Shown: in pieces, positions 52,682 through 61,193 of the stretch
How the letters are laid out: every line of letters starts with the position of its first letter
How positions within the stretch are numbered: the stretch's first letter is position 1
Assembly: GCA_031253835.1 (NCBI GenBank)
Contig: JAIRVP010000034.1
Coordinates: forward strand, 99,760 to 163,759
Length of the DNA stretch: 64,000 bases
Direction of reading: 5' to 3'
Source: Burkholderia sp.
GTDB taxonomy: Bacteria > Pseudomonadota > Gammaproteobacteria > Burkholderiales > Burkholderiaceae
The notes under the pieces: model-generated
The model's input: only the letters and a program-made list of their open reading frames with translations
Told to the model about the DNA's origin: nothing
Databases searched by the model: none
Program-made: the position numbers and the translations under genes

Positions 52682-54202
52682 TTACTGGGCCGCTGCGACG
52701 CCCTGCGCCTGCAGGGCTTCCTCGCGACGCTCTTCCGCACAGCGCTGGTGCTGGCGCGACAGGCGGTTCATCAGCGGCAGCAGCAGCAGGGCGAGCACCA
52801 TGCCGATCGCGGCGAGCCAGCCGAGCTTCTCGAACAGCGACAGGTACAGCGGCAGCGATTCGGTGGCCGGCAGATCGTGCGACGGCATCTGCGCGAAGTT
52901 CGCGACGACGCTGCCCAGATACTGCGACACGCCCGTCGCGACGAAATACGCACCCATCATGAAGCCGCTCATGCGCGCCGGCACGTAGCGGGCGATCATC
53001 GCGAGGCCGAGGCCGCTCACCAGCAGTTCGCCGAGCGAGTAGAGGCCGTAGCCCCACACCATGAACCACGACGACACGCGGCCGTCCACCGCATAGCGGC
53101 CGCTGATCGTGAACACCAGGTAGCCGGCGGCAACCGCGCCGAAGCCGAGCGCGTACTTCGCGGCGACCGGCAGGTCACGGCCGCCCTTCGCGACGGCGTT
53201 GTAGACCCACACGAGCAGCGGGCTCAGCAGCATGATCCAGATCGGGTTCAGCGCCTGGAACTGCGCGGCGCTCCACGTGAACAGCGTCGTGCCGAACAGG
53301 ATGAAGCGCGGATCGACGTTGCGCAGCGCGAACAGCGTCAGCGACGTCGACATCTGCACGTAGAAGATGAAGAACAGGATCACCTGGCCGATCAGCACGA
53401 GTGCCGCGATCAGGCCCGCGCGCTCCGAGCGCTCCGACTTCGCGATCATGTATGCGAAGATCGCGAGGATCGCGAACGCTGCCGTCCATACGCTGGCGAC
53501 CGCGAGCTGCTTGTGCTGCAGCACGTACAGCGTGACCAGCGCGAGCGCGACGCCACCCAGCGCGACCGCGCCGAGGCGCTTCCAGCGGATCGGCTGGTCG
53601 TCCGGCTGCGAGCCGACGTGCGCGAGCGTGCGATGCATCAGCATGAAGTTGAGGATCGCGAGCAGCATGCCGCCGCAGCAGACCGCGAACGCGGTATGCC
53701 AGCCCCAGTGATCCTTGATCCACGGCGTCGCGAGCATCGACACCGTCGAGCCGATGTTGACCGCCATGTAGTAGATCGTGAACGCGCTGTCGATGCGCGC
53801 GTCGTCGCCTTCGTAGATGCGGCGCACGAGGTTTGCCGCATTGGCCTTGAACAGGCCGTTGCCGACGACGATCACGCCGAGCGACGCGTACATGTACGTC
53901 AGGTGGTCGTTCGGTACCGCGAGCATCAGGTAGCCGGCGCACAGCACGGACGCGCCGATGATCATCGTGCGGCGGGCGCCGAGCACCTTGTCGCCGATCC
54001 AGCCGCCGATCGACGGCGCGGCATAGACGAGTGCGGTGAACGCACCCCAGGTCAGGTTCGCGTGGCTGTCGGTGAAACCGAGCCGGTCGACCATGAAGAG
54101 GACCAGGAGCGCGGCCATGCCGTAGTAGCCGAAGCGCTCCCACATTTCGATGAGGAAGACCGTCGTGAACGATCGGGTTTGTGAAACAGGTGAATGCATC
54201 AT
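52682..54202 (-). CDS. POT/PTR family proton-dependent oligopeptide transporter
   Basis: A 506-residue MFS-type di/tripeptide-proton symporter. The PTR2 signatures FLIEMWERFGYYGM near the N-terminus (ExxERFxYY), GGWIGDKVLGARRTMIIG and NGLFKANAANLVRRIYEGDDARIDSAFTIYYMAVNIG (the FxxYYMxxNxG motif) are evident, with about fourteen TM. The first of two adjacent ATG codons (54202) is used. It is divergent from an XRE-cupin regulator and next to the opp operon, making a peptide-uptake block. Confidence 0.9.
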   Translation of the reverse strand: MMHSPVSQTRSFTTVFLIEMWERFGYYGMAALLVLFMVDRLGFTDSHANLTWGAFTALVYAAPSIGGWIGDKVLGARRTMIIGASVLCAGYLMLAVPNDHLTYMYASLGVIVVGNGLFKANAANLVRRIYEGDDARIDSAFTIYYMAVNIGSTVSMLATPWIKDHWGWHTAFAVCCGGMLLAILNFMLMHRTLAHVGSQPDDQPIRWKRLGAVALGGVALALVTLYVLQHKQLAVASVWTAAFAILAIFAYMIAKSERSERAGLIAALVLIGQVILFFIFYVQMSTSLTLFALRNVDPRFILFGTTLFTWSAAQFQALNPIWIMLLSPLLVWVYNAVAKGGRDLPVAAKYALGFGAVAAGYLVFTISGRYAVDGRVSSWFMVWGYGLYSLGELLVSGLGLAMIARYVPARMSGFMMGAYFVATGVSQYLGSVVANFAQMPSHDLPATESLPLYLSLFEKLGWLAAIGMVLALLLLPLMNRLSRQHQRCAEERREEALQAQGVAAAQ

Positions 54203-54702
54203 CAATCTCGGTTGAAACGGACGGCACGGATCGCGCGTCGTCTTGGGGTCGAACTGGCGCCGGTGCGCAATAGGCCGGGTAAGCTTTGCGCTGGCGATGG
54301 AACAGTCGGGCGGATTAGCCCGGGCCGGGGTCGGACACCGCCTGATGGGGCGGGGAAGGTCCCCGACCGGCGCGCGCGTGGTAACGGTTGCCGGTCCGGT
54401 GCGACAGGTGCGCGCCACCTAGGGAAACTCCCGATGTGGCAGCAGCTTTCAGGAACATTCGTCTCATCATCTATTTGTAAGAATTCGCGCGGGTCCTCCG
54501 AAGATTCCCGGAGAGCCGCTTGCAGCTTGCCTGTGAAGCCGGCGAGTCTGGCAAGATAGCGCGTCGTTTCGCTCGCCTCGTGCCCTGTTTAGTGCACCGG
54601 GCTCAACACCGAAGACGTGTGCGAACCCGAAGACTAAGCTATATCGATCTAACTTAGTTATTTTCCATCAAACATTTTTTGACGATCACTTTTCGGCCTG
54701 CT
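54203..54702. other. Intergenic, 500 bp between POT transporter and XRE-cupin regulator
   Basis: Divergent promoter region. The right end (54600-54702) is AT-rich and contains an inverted repeat at 54633-54658. The rest shows no gene or clear hairpin. Confidence 0.5.
54633..54658. promoter_or_regulatory. Inverted repeat before the XRE-cupin regulator
   Basis: ACTAAG and CTTAGT arms flank a 14-bp AT-rich centre that is itself partly symmetric (TATATCGAT). It ends 44 bp before the regulator ATG and is a candidate autoregulatory operator that could also act on the POT gene. Confidence 0.45.
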
Positions 54703-55284
54703 ATGGTTCCCCCCACTGAAAACTCGCGGTCCGCAGACGCTGCCGCCGCACTGGGCAGCAAGATTCGCGCGTTGCGCCAACGACTCAAGCGCACGCTCGA
54801 CGACACCGCTACCGCCGCGGGGATTTCGAAGCCGTTTCTGTCTCAAGTCGAGCGCGGGCTCGCGTCGCCGTCACTGACGTCGCTGGCCGGTATTGCACAC
54901 GCGCTCGGTGTGACGGTGCAGTACTTCGTGGATACGCCGAGTGAAGAACGCTCGGTCTGCAGAGGCGATCAGCTGCGCTTCTTCGGGTTTGCCGATTCGG
55001 CGAACCTGTTCGCGAGGCTGACGAACGTGTCCGAAGGGCGCCAGCTGGAGGCGATCCTCGTGAGGATGCCGCCGGGGCAGAAGCGGTCCGAGGTGACGAC
55101 ACATGCAGGAGAGGAGTTCCTGTATGTGATTGAAGGGGAAGTGTCGCTGACGCTGGAAGGCAAGACGTTCGTCCTGCAGGCCGGCGACAGTTCGCACTAT
55201 CAGTCGACGGTGCCGCACAGTTGGGTCAACACTGCGAAAGTCGAGTCGGTGGTGGTCTGGGTCGGTACACCAAGGCTGTTCTAA
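54703..55284 (+). CDS. XRE family regulator with cupin domain
   Basis: A 193-residue PuuR-like protein: Cro/C1 helix-turn-helix (about 22-75; TLDDTATAAGISKPFLSQVE) and a C-terminal cupin (about 120-190; THAGEEFLYVIEGEVSLTLEGK in part, AGDSSHYQSTVPHSW). Placed between the divergent POT transporter and oppA, it is the likely local regulator of peptide uptake. Start ATG 54703; no good ribosome-binding site is visible. Confidence 0.88.
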   Translation: MVPPTENSRSADAAAALGSKIRALRQRLKRTLDDTATAAGISKPFLSQVERGLASPSLTSLAGIAHALGVTVQYFVDTPSEERSVCRGDQLRFFGFADSANLFARLTNVSEGRQLEAILVRMPPGQKRSEVTTHAGEEFLYVIEGEVSLTLEGKTFVLQAGDSSHYQSTVPHSWVNTAKVESVVVWVGTPRLF

Positions 55285-55348
55285 CGCACAGGTATTCCTT
55301 CGTTTCCAAGACGGGATGCCTGTCGAAAGAAACGTAAGGAATACTAAA

Positions 55349-55408
55349 ATGCTACACGAGAATCACGGGCCTCCTCAATCGCTGCACCCGTCAGCGTCTC
55401 ACGCGTAA
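55349..55408 (+). CDS. Possible 19-codon leader ORF upstream of oppA
   Basis: ATG (55349) is preceded by TAAGGA at good distance and runs to TAA at 55406-55408, encoding MLHENHGPPQSLHPSASHA, with four His and four Pro. oppA itself has no clear ribosome-binding site 56 bp later. This could be a leader peptide or chance. Confidence 0.3.
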   Translation: MLHENHGPPQSLHPSASHA

Positions 55409-55463
55409 TCCGCGGCATCCGCCGCGCGACGCTCACCGAACACACCTTCTCAAGACTGCCACG

Positions 55464-57077
55464 ATGAAATCCTTGCATGCCATGTCGGCCGTGCTGGCCG
55501 CGCTCGCCCTGACGACGCCTGTTGCCCACGCCGTTACCGTCCCGTCGAACGTCGCGCTCGCTCCTCAACAGGACCTGACGCGACAGGTGCCCGCCGAAGT
55601 CGAGTCGCTCGACCCCGCGCACATCGAATCGTGGACCGGCAACACGATCGGCCTCGACCTGTTCGAAGGGCTGGCCCGCATCGATGCAGCCGGCCAGGTC
55701 GTGCCGGGCGTCGCGCTGTCGTGGGAACGCAAGACGCCGCAGACGTGGATCTTCAAGCTTCGCCACGACGCGAAATGGAGCAACGGCCAGCCGGTGACGG
55801 CCGCCGATTTCGTCTATTCGTGGCAGCGCCTCGTCGATCCGAAGACGGGCTCGAAGTACACGATCCTCGTCGAGTTCGTGAAGAACTCGAAGGACATCAT
55901 CGCAGGCAAGGCGGCGCCGTCGACGCTCGGCGTGCGCGCCGTCGATCCGTACACGCTGGAAGTGACGACCGACGTGCCCGTCGCGTTCTTCCCGGAACTG
56001 ACCGCCATGGTGCCGCTCGCGCCGGTGAACAAGGACACGGTGACGAAGCTCGGCGACGCGTGGACGCGCCCGGGCAACATCGTCAGCAACGGCGCGTACC
56101 AGCTCGTCGACTGGCAGCCGAACAACCGCATCGTGATCTCGAAGGATGCGAAGTACTGGAATGCGCCGAAGGTCGTGGTCAACAAGGTCACGTACCTGCC
56201 GATCGAGAGCGACGAGACGGCGATGCGCATGTACCAGGCCGGCCAGATCGACTACAGCTACTCGATCCCGTCGGGGATCTTCCAGCAGGTCAGCAAGCAG
56301 TTCGGCGGCGAACTGCGCCAGGGCCTGCAGCTCGCGACCTATTACTACTACCTGAACAACAGCGATCCGGCGCTGAAGGACAAGCGCGTGCGCCAGGCGC
56401 TGTCGATGGTGCTCGATCGCGACGTGCTGACGCAGAAGCTCACGCAGGCCGGCGAGAAGCCGATGTACGGCCTGATGCCGAACGGCACGAAGGGCGTGCA
56501 GCCGTTCACGCCGGAATGGGCGTCGTGGCCGATGGCCAAGCGCGTCGAGACCGCGAAGAACCTGCTGAAGCAGGCCGGCTACTCGGATGCGAAGCCGCTG
56601 TCGTTCACGCTGACGTACAACACCAACGACCTGCACAAGAAGGTCGCGCTGTTCACCGCGTCGGAATGGCGCACGAAGCTCGGCGTCAACACGAAGCTCG
56701 AGAACGTCGAGTTCAAGGTGCTGATGAAGGAGCGTCATGACGGCAAGGTGCAGATCGCGCGCGACGGCTGGTTCGCCGACTACAACGACGCGATGACGTT
56801 CTTCGACCTGCTGCGCTGCGGCAGCGCGCAGAACACCGTCGGCTACTGCAACAAGCAGGCCGATGCGCTCGTCGACGAAGGCAACCAGAAGCTCGACGAC
56901 AAGGCGCGCACCGCGCTGCTCACGCAGGCGCATGACATGGCGCTGAACGACACGCCGATGGTGCCGCTGTTCCAGTACTCGGCCGATCGTCTGGTGAAAC
57001 CCTATGTGGGCGGCTACTCGCTGAAGAACGTGATCGACATGCGTGCTTCGCAGGACATGTACCTGATCAAGCACTGA
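55464..57077 (+). CDS. oppA: Oligopeptide ABC transporter substrate-binding protein OppA
   Basis: A 537-residue SBP_bac_5 periplasmic protein. Signal peptide about residues 1-23 (ending VAHAV). Characteristic blocks are ESLDPAHIESWTGNTIGLDLFEGLARID (in part), WIFKLRHDAKWSNGQPVTAADFVYSW, VRQALSMVLDRD and YSADRLVKPYVGGYSL, closest to OppA/MppA. It captures peptides in the periplasm. First gene of a complete oppABCDF operon. Confidence 0.93.
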   Translation: MKSLHAMSAVLAALALTTPVAHAVTVPSNVALAPQQDLTRQVPAEVESLDPAHIESWTGNTIGLDLFEGLARIDAAGQVVPGVALSWERKTPQTWIFKLRHDAKWSNGQPVTAADFVYSWQRLVDPKTGSKYTILVEFVKNSKDIIAGKAAPSTLGVRAVDPYTLEVTTDVPVAFFPELTAMVPLAPVNKDTVTKLGDAWTRPGNIVSNGAYQLVDWQPNNRIVISKDAKYWNAPKVVVNKVTYLPIESDETAMRMYQAGQIDYSYSIPSGIFQQVSKQFGGELRQGLQLATYYYYLNNSDPALKDKRVRQALSMVLDRDVLTQKLTQAGEKPMYGLMPNGTKGVQPFTPEWASWPMAKRVETAKNLLKQAGYSDAKPLSFTLTYNTNDLHKKVALFTASEWRTKLGVNTKLENVEFKVLMKERHDGKVQIARDGWFADYNDAMTFFDLLRCGSAQNTVGYCNKQADALVDEGNQKLDDKARTALLTQAHDMALNDTPMVPLFQYSADRLVKPYVGGYSLKNVIDMRASQDMYLIKH

Positions 57078-57088
57078 GCGGAGCGATC

Positions 57089-58027
57089 ATGCTGGCCTAC
57101 GCATTGAGGCGCACGTTGTGGGCGGTGCCGACGATCCTCGCGGTCGTCACCGTCTGCTACCTGCTGCTGCACTTCACGCCCGGCGGTCCGTTCGATACGG
57201 AAAAGCAGTTGTCCGCCGCGACGCTCGCGAACCTGAACGCGAAGTATCACCTCGACCAGCCGCTGTGGAAGCAGTACCTGATGTACCTCGATTCGCTGCT
57301 GCATGGCGATCTCGGTCCGTCGTTCCGCTACGTCGACTGGTCGGTGAACGACCTCGTGAGGAAGGCGCTGCCCGTGAGCCTCGGCGTGGGCGGCGTGTCG
57401 ATCCCGATCTCGATCGGGCTCGGCGTGCTGCTCGGCACCGTCGCGGCAGTGCGCCGCGACAGCTTCATCGACCGCATCGTGATGCTGATCGGCAACATCG
57501 GCAACGTCGTGCCGCCGTTCGTGCTCGGCCCCGTGCTCGTGTGGATCTTCGCGATCCTGCTGAAGACGTCGGCCGGCAACGGCTGGCTGCCGGCAGGCGG
57601 CTGGGGCGACGGCGGCTGGCAGTACCGGCTGCTGCCGATCGTGCTGCTGACCTTCATCAACATGTCGCTGCTCGCGCGCGTGATGCGCGGCTCGATGATC
57701 GAGACGCTGTCGAGCAACTACATCCGTACCGCGCGCGCCAAGGGCCTGCCGGGCTCGACGATCGTGCTGCGCCATGCGCTGAAGCCCGCGCTGATGCCGG
57801 TCGTGTCGCTGTTCGGCACGGTCTGCATCTCGTCGATCACGGCGGCCGTCGTTACCGAATCGGTATTCGCGCTGCCGGGCCTCGGGCAGCTCGTCGTGAA
57901 CGGCGCCATCAACCGCGACTACACGCTGGTGCTCGGCCTCGTCGTACTGACCACCGTCTGCGCAGTGCTGTTCAACCTGCTGGTCGACCTCGCGTATGCG
58001 TGGCTCGATCCGCGCATCCGTTATTGA
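57089..58027 (+). CDS. oppB: Oligopeptide ABC transporter permease OppB
   Basis: A 312-residue inner-membrane permease, six TM. LRRTLWAVPTILAVVTVCYLLLHFTPGGPFD is the OppB N-terminus (in part), MIETLSSNYIRTARAKGLP..TIVLRHALKPAL the EAA loop that contacts the ATPases. 11 bp after oppA. Confidence 0.93.
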   Translation: MLAYALRRTLWAVPTILAVVTVCYLLLHFTPGGPFDTEKQLSAATLANLNAKYHLDQPLWKQYLMYLDSLLHGDLGPSFRYVDWSVNDLVRKALPVSLGVGGVSIPISIGLGVLLGTVAAVRRDSFIDRIVMLIGNIGNVVPPFVLGPVLVWIFAILLKTSAGNGWLPAGGWGDGGWQYRLLPIVLLTFINMSLLARVMRGSMIETLSSNYIRTARAKGLPGSTIVLRHALKPALMPVVSLFGTVCISSITAAVVTESVFALPGLGQLVVNGAINRDYTLVLGLVVLTTVCAVLFNLLVDLAYAWLDPRIRY

Positions 58028-58040
58028 GCGAGGCACCGCG

Positions 58041-58943
58041 ATGACTCCGACTACTCCCGTCGTCGGTCTGCCCGTGCAGACCGATTCGCCGCCGCGTTCG
58101 CGTTCGCCGCTCGCGCTCGCGATGGCGCGTTTCCTTCACAACCGCGCAGCCGTGTTCAGCCTCGTGCTGCTGGCGCTGGTCACGCTCGCGTGCTTCGTCG
58201 GCCCGTGGCTGCTCGCGGCCGATCCCGCCGCGAGCGACTGGGGCGCGATCAGCCTGCCGCCGACCTGGGCGAACCAGCACTGGTTCGGCACCGACGAGCT
58301 CGGTCGCGACCTGCTCGTGCGCACGCTGATCGGCGGCCGCGTGTCGATCGAGGTCGGCGTGCTCGGCACGCTCGTGTCGGGCCTGTTCGGCGTCGCGTGG
58401 GGCGCGACCGCGGGCTTCGCGGGCGGCCGCGTCGACTCCGTGATGATGCGTGTCGTCGACATGATGTACGCGATCCCGTACCTGCTGATCGCGATCCTGA
58501 TGATGACCCTGTTCGGCCGCTCGTTCATGCTGGTCGTGCTGACCATCAGCGCGTTCTCGTGGATCGACATGGCGCGTGTGGTGCGCGGCCAGACGCTGTC
58601 GCTGCGCAATCGCGAGTTCGTCGATGCGGCGCGCGCGATCGGCGTGACGCCGGCTTCGATCGTGCTGCGCCACATCGTGCCGAACCTGCTCGGCGTGGTC
58701 GTCGTGTACGCGACGGTCTCGGTGCCGGGCATCGTGCTGACCGAGTCGGTGCTGTCGTTCCTCGGCCTCGGCGTGCAGGAACCGATGACGAGCTGGGGCG
58801 TGCTGATCCAGGACGGCGCGCAGAAACTGGAATCGATGCCGTGGCTGCTGCTGGCCCCGGCCGTGATGCTGTGCGTGACGCTTTACTGCGTGAATTTCGT
58901 CGGCGACGGCCTGCGTGACGCGCTCGACCCGAAGGATCGCTGA
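58041..58943 (+). CDS. oppC: Oligopeptide ABC transporter permease OppC
   Basis: A 300-residue permease partner of OppB with the N-terminal OppC_N segment (ALAMARFLHNRAAVFSLVLL) and the EAA loop (EFVDAARAIGVTPASIVLRHIVPN). Start MTPTTPVV 13 bp after oppB. The next gene is separated by a hairpin-forming 84-bp spacer. Confidence 0.93.
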   Translation: MTPTTPVVGLPVQTDSPPRSRSPLALAMARFLHNRAAVFSLVLLALVTLACFVGPWLLAADPAASDWGAISLPPTWANQHWFGTDELGRDLLVRTLIGGRVSIEVGVLGTLVSGLFGVAWGATAGFAGGRVDSVMMRVVDMMYAIPYLLIAILMMTLFGRSFMLVVLTISAFSWIDMARVVRGQTLSLRNREFVDAARAIGVTPASIVLRHIVPNLLGVVVVYATVSVPGIVLTESVLSFLGLGVQEPMTSWGVLIQDGAQKLESMPWLLLAPAVMLCVTLYCVNFVGDGLRDALDPKDR

Positions 58944-58959
58944 GATGAAACGACCCCCA

Positions 58960-59027
58960 CGCTCATTTTATTCGCTGCCCCCCGAGGGGGCGGCCAGCCT
59001 CCTTGGGGCGGCCCGGCGGAGGCTGGC
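58960..59027 (+). repeat. Palindromic intergenic repeat that buries the oppD ribosome-binding site
   Basis: Two nested structures: CCCCC(C)GAGGGGG (about 58978-58990) and perfect 10-bp arms GCCAGCCTCC (58993-59002) and GGAGGCTGGC (59018-59027). The second arm contains the GGAGG Shine-Dalgarno of oppD and abuts its ATG. The motif looks like a dispersed extragenic palindrome known in Burkholderia and relatives; that classification is from memory. Confidence 0.65.
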
Positions 59028-60020
59028 ATGACCGCACTACTCGAAGTAGACAACCTCGGCGTGCGCTTCACGCGCAAGGATGCGCCGCCGATCGACGCCG
59101 TCAGCGGCGTGTCGTTCTCGCTCGAAGCCGGCAAGACGCTCGGCATCGTCGGCGAATCGGGCTCGGGCAAGAGCCAGACCGTGATGGCGCTGCTCGGCCT
59201 GCTGGCCGGCAACGGCACGACGACGGGCGCCGCGCGCTACCGCGGCGACAACCTGCTCGACATGGACACGCGCGCGCTGAACGCAGTGCGCGGCGACCGG
59301 ATCGCGATGATCTTCCAGGATCCGATGACGTCGCTCAATCCGTTCCTGACGATCGAGCGGCAGATGACCGAGACGCTGCAGCTGCATCGCAAGCTGTCGC
59401 GCAAGGAAGCCACGAAGCGCGCGATCGAGGCGCTCGAATCGGTGCGCATTCCCGACGCGGCGCGGCGCATCCGCATGTACCCGCACGAGTTCTCGGGCGG
59501 CATGCGGCAGCGCGTGATGATCGCGATGGCGCTGCTGTCCGAGCCGGAAATCCTGATCGCCGACGAGCCGACCACCGCGCTCGACGTGACCGTGCAGGCG
59601 CAGATCATCGACCTGTTGCGCGAGCTGAACCGCGAGCGCGGCACCGCGATCGTGCTGATTACGCACGACATGGGCGTGGTCGCCGGCCTCGCGGACGACG
59701 TGATGGTCATGTACTCGGGCCGCACCGTCGAATACGCACCGGCCGAATCGATCTTCGCGGCGCCGTCGCATCCGTACACGATCGGCCTGCTCAATGCGCT
59801 GCCGCGCCTGACCGATGCGGACGATGCACCGCTCGTCGCGATTCCCGGCAATCCGCCGATGCCCGGCACCGCGCCGGCCGGCTGCGCATTCGCGAAGCGC
59901 TGCACGTATGCGGAAGAACGCTGCGGCGCGGCGCGCCCCGCGCTCGAAACCTATGGCGCCGTGGGCGCGGTGCGTGCATGCCACCGCCCGGTGACCGATC
60001 TGACGGGAGGTCTGCGATGA
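59028..60020 (+). CDS. oppD: Oligopeptide ABC transporter ATP-binding protein OppD
   Basis: A 330-residue ATPase: Walker A GESGSGKS (residues 43-50), signature FSGGMRQRVMIAMAL, Walker B ILIADEPTTALDV, and the C-terminal oligopeptide-transporter extension with cysteines (GCAFAKRCTYAEERC) that in this family can hold an Fe-S cluster. The start ATG directly abuts the hairpin arm carrying its ribosome-binding site. Stop overlaps oppF start by 4 bp. Confidence 0.94.
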   Translation: MTALLEVDNLGVRFTRKDAPPIDAVSGVSFSLEAGKTLGIVGESGSGKSQTVMALLGLLAGNGTTTGAARYRGDNLLDMDTRALNAVRGDRIAMIFQDPMTSLNPFLTIERQMTETLQLHRKLSRKEATKRAIEALESVRIPDAARRIRMYPHEFSGGMRQRVMIAMALLSEPEILIADEPTTALDVTVQAQIIDLLRELNRERGTAIVLITHDMGVVAGLADDVMVMYSGRTVEYAPAESIFAAPSHPYTIGLLNALPRLTDADDAPLVAIPGNPPMPGTAPAGCAFAKRCTYAEERCGAARPALETYGAVGAVRACHRPVTDLTGGLR

Positions 60021-61036
60021 GCGTCAATGAACGCCGCGATGCCGGCGCGACGAACGACACGCTGCTGTCCGTCGACAATCTGAAGGTGCATTTCCGCGTG
60101 CCGCTCGGCGGCTATCCGTGGTCGCCGAAGGGCACGCTGCGCGCGGTCGACGGCGTGTCGTTCGACGTGAAGCGCGGCGAGACGGTCGGGCTCGTCGGCG
60201 AATCGGGCTGCGGGAAGTCGACGCTGGCGCGCGCGCTGATCGGCCTCGTGCCGATGACGGCCGGCACGGTGAAATGGCGCGGCGAAGCCGTCACGCCCGA
60301 TCACCTGCGCGGCACCACGATGCGGCGCGAAGTGCAGATGATCTTCCAGGATCCGCTCGCGTCGCTCGATCCGCGCATGACGATCGAACAGGTCGTCGCC
60401 GAGCCGCTCGTCACGCACCAGGCCGGCCTCGGCCGCACCGAAGTGCGCCGCCGCGTGGTCACGATGCTCGAACGCGTCGGCCTGAACGCGCATCACCTGC
60501 TGCGCTATCCCCATGAATTTTCCGGCGGGCAGTGCCAGCGCGTCGGCATCGCACGCGCGCTGATCGGCGAGCCGAAGCTCGTGATCTGCGACGAACCCGT
60601 GTCGGCACTCGACGTGTCGATCCAGGCACAGATCGTGAACCTGCTTCGCGACCTGCAGCGCGAACTGTCGTTGTCCTATCTGTTCGTTGCACACGATCTC
60701 GCCGTGGTGAAGGCGATCAGCCAGCGTGTGCTCGTGATGTATCTCGGCCGCGTGATGGAGTTCGGCACGCGGCATGACGTGTATGGCGTGCCGCAGCACC
60801 CGTACACGAAGGCGCTGCTCGATGCGGCGCCGACGCCGGAGCCGGCGCGCGAGCGTGCTCGCCGTCCGATGCTGCTGGCGGGCGAGATGCCCTCGCCGCT
60901 CAACCCGCCGTCCGGCTGCGCGTTCCGCACGCGCTGCCCGGTCGCGATCGACGCGTGCGCGCAGGACGTGCCGCTGCCGGAAGTTCGGCAGGGGTCGGCG
61001 GCGCGTGTCGCATGCATCCGTGCGGGCGTGGCGTGA
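60017..61036 (+). CDS. oppF: Oligopeptide ABC transporter ATP-binding protein OppF
   Basis: A 339-residue ATPase partner of OppD: Walker A GESGCGKS, signature FSGGQCQRVGIARAL, Walker B LVICDEPVSALDV, and cysteine-rich C-terminus (GCAFRTRCPVAIDAC). Start ATG overlaps the oppD stop (ATGA), so the two ATPases are translationally coupled. The frame is open far upstream in oppD, but only this start fits. Confidence 0.94.
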   Translation: MSVNERRDAGATNDTLLSVDNLKVHFRVPLGGYPWSPKGTLRAVDGVSFDVKRGETVGLVGESGCGKSTLARALIGLVPMTAGTVKWRGEAVTPDHLRGTTMRREVQMIFQDPLASLDPRMTIEQVVAEPLVTHQAGLGRTEVRRRVVTMLERVGLNAHHLLRYPHEFSGGQCQRVGIARALIGEPKLVICDEPVSALDVSIQAQIVNLLRDLQRELSLSYLFVAHDLAVVKAISQRVLVMYLGRVMEFGTRHDVYGVPQHPYTKALLDAAPTPEPARERARRPMLLAGEMPSPLNPPSGCAFRTRCPVAIDACAQDVPLPEVRQGSAARVACIRAGVA

Positions 61037-61193
61037 AGTGAAGTAACGCGGCAAATAAAACCAGGCAGGTCAACAGGGGCAGTGGCGGCGCGAATGATCT
61101 TCGCGTCGCGGGTACAGGCGCGTCCTTAACCGGATACGCCGGGGGGCCGGGAGCGGATCGCGACCGGCGTGGACGATATCAAACAAGACGAGA

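Noticed and set aside
59003..60016. Upstream extension of oppF (a 677-codon frame through oppD)
   Set aside because: The extension is an out-of-frame reading of oppD; the ATGA overlap gives the true oppF start.
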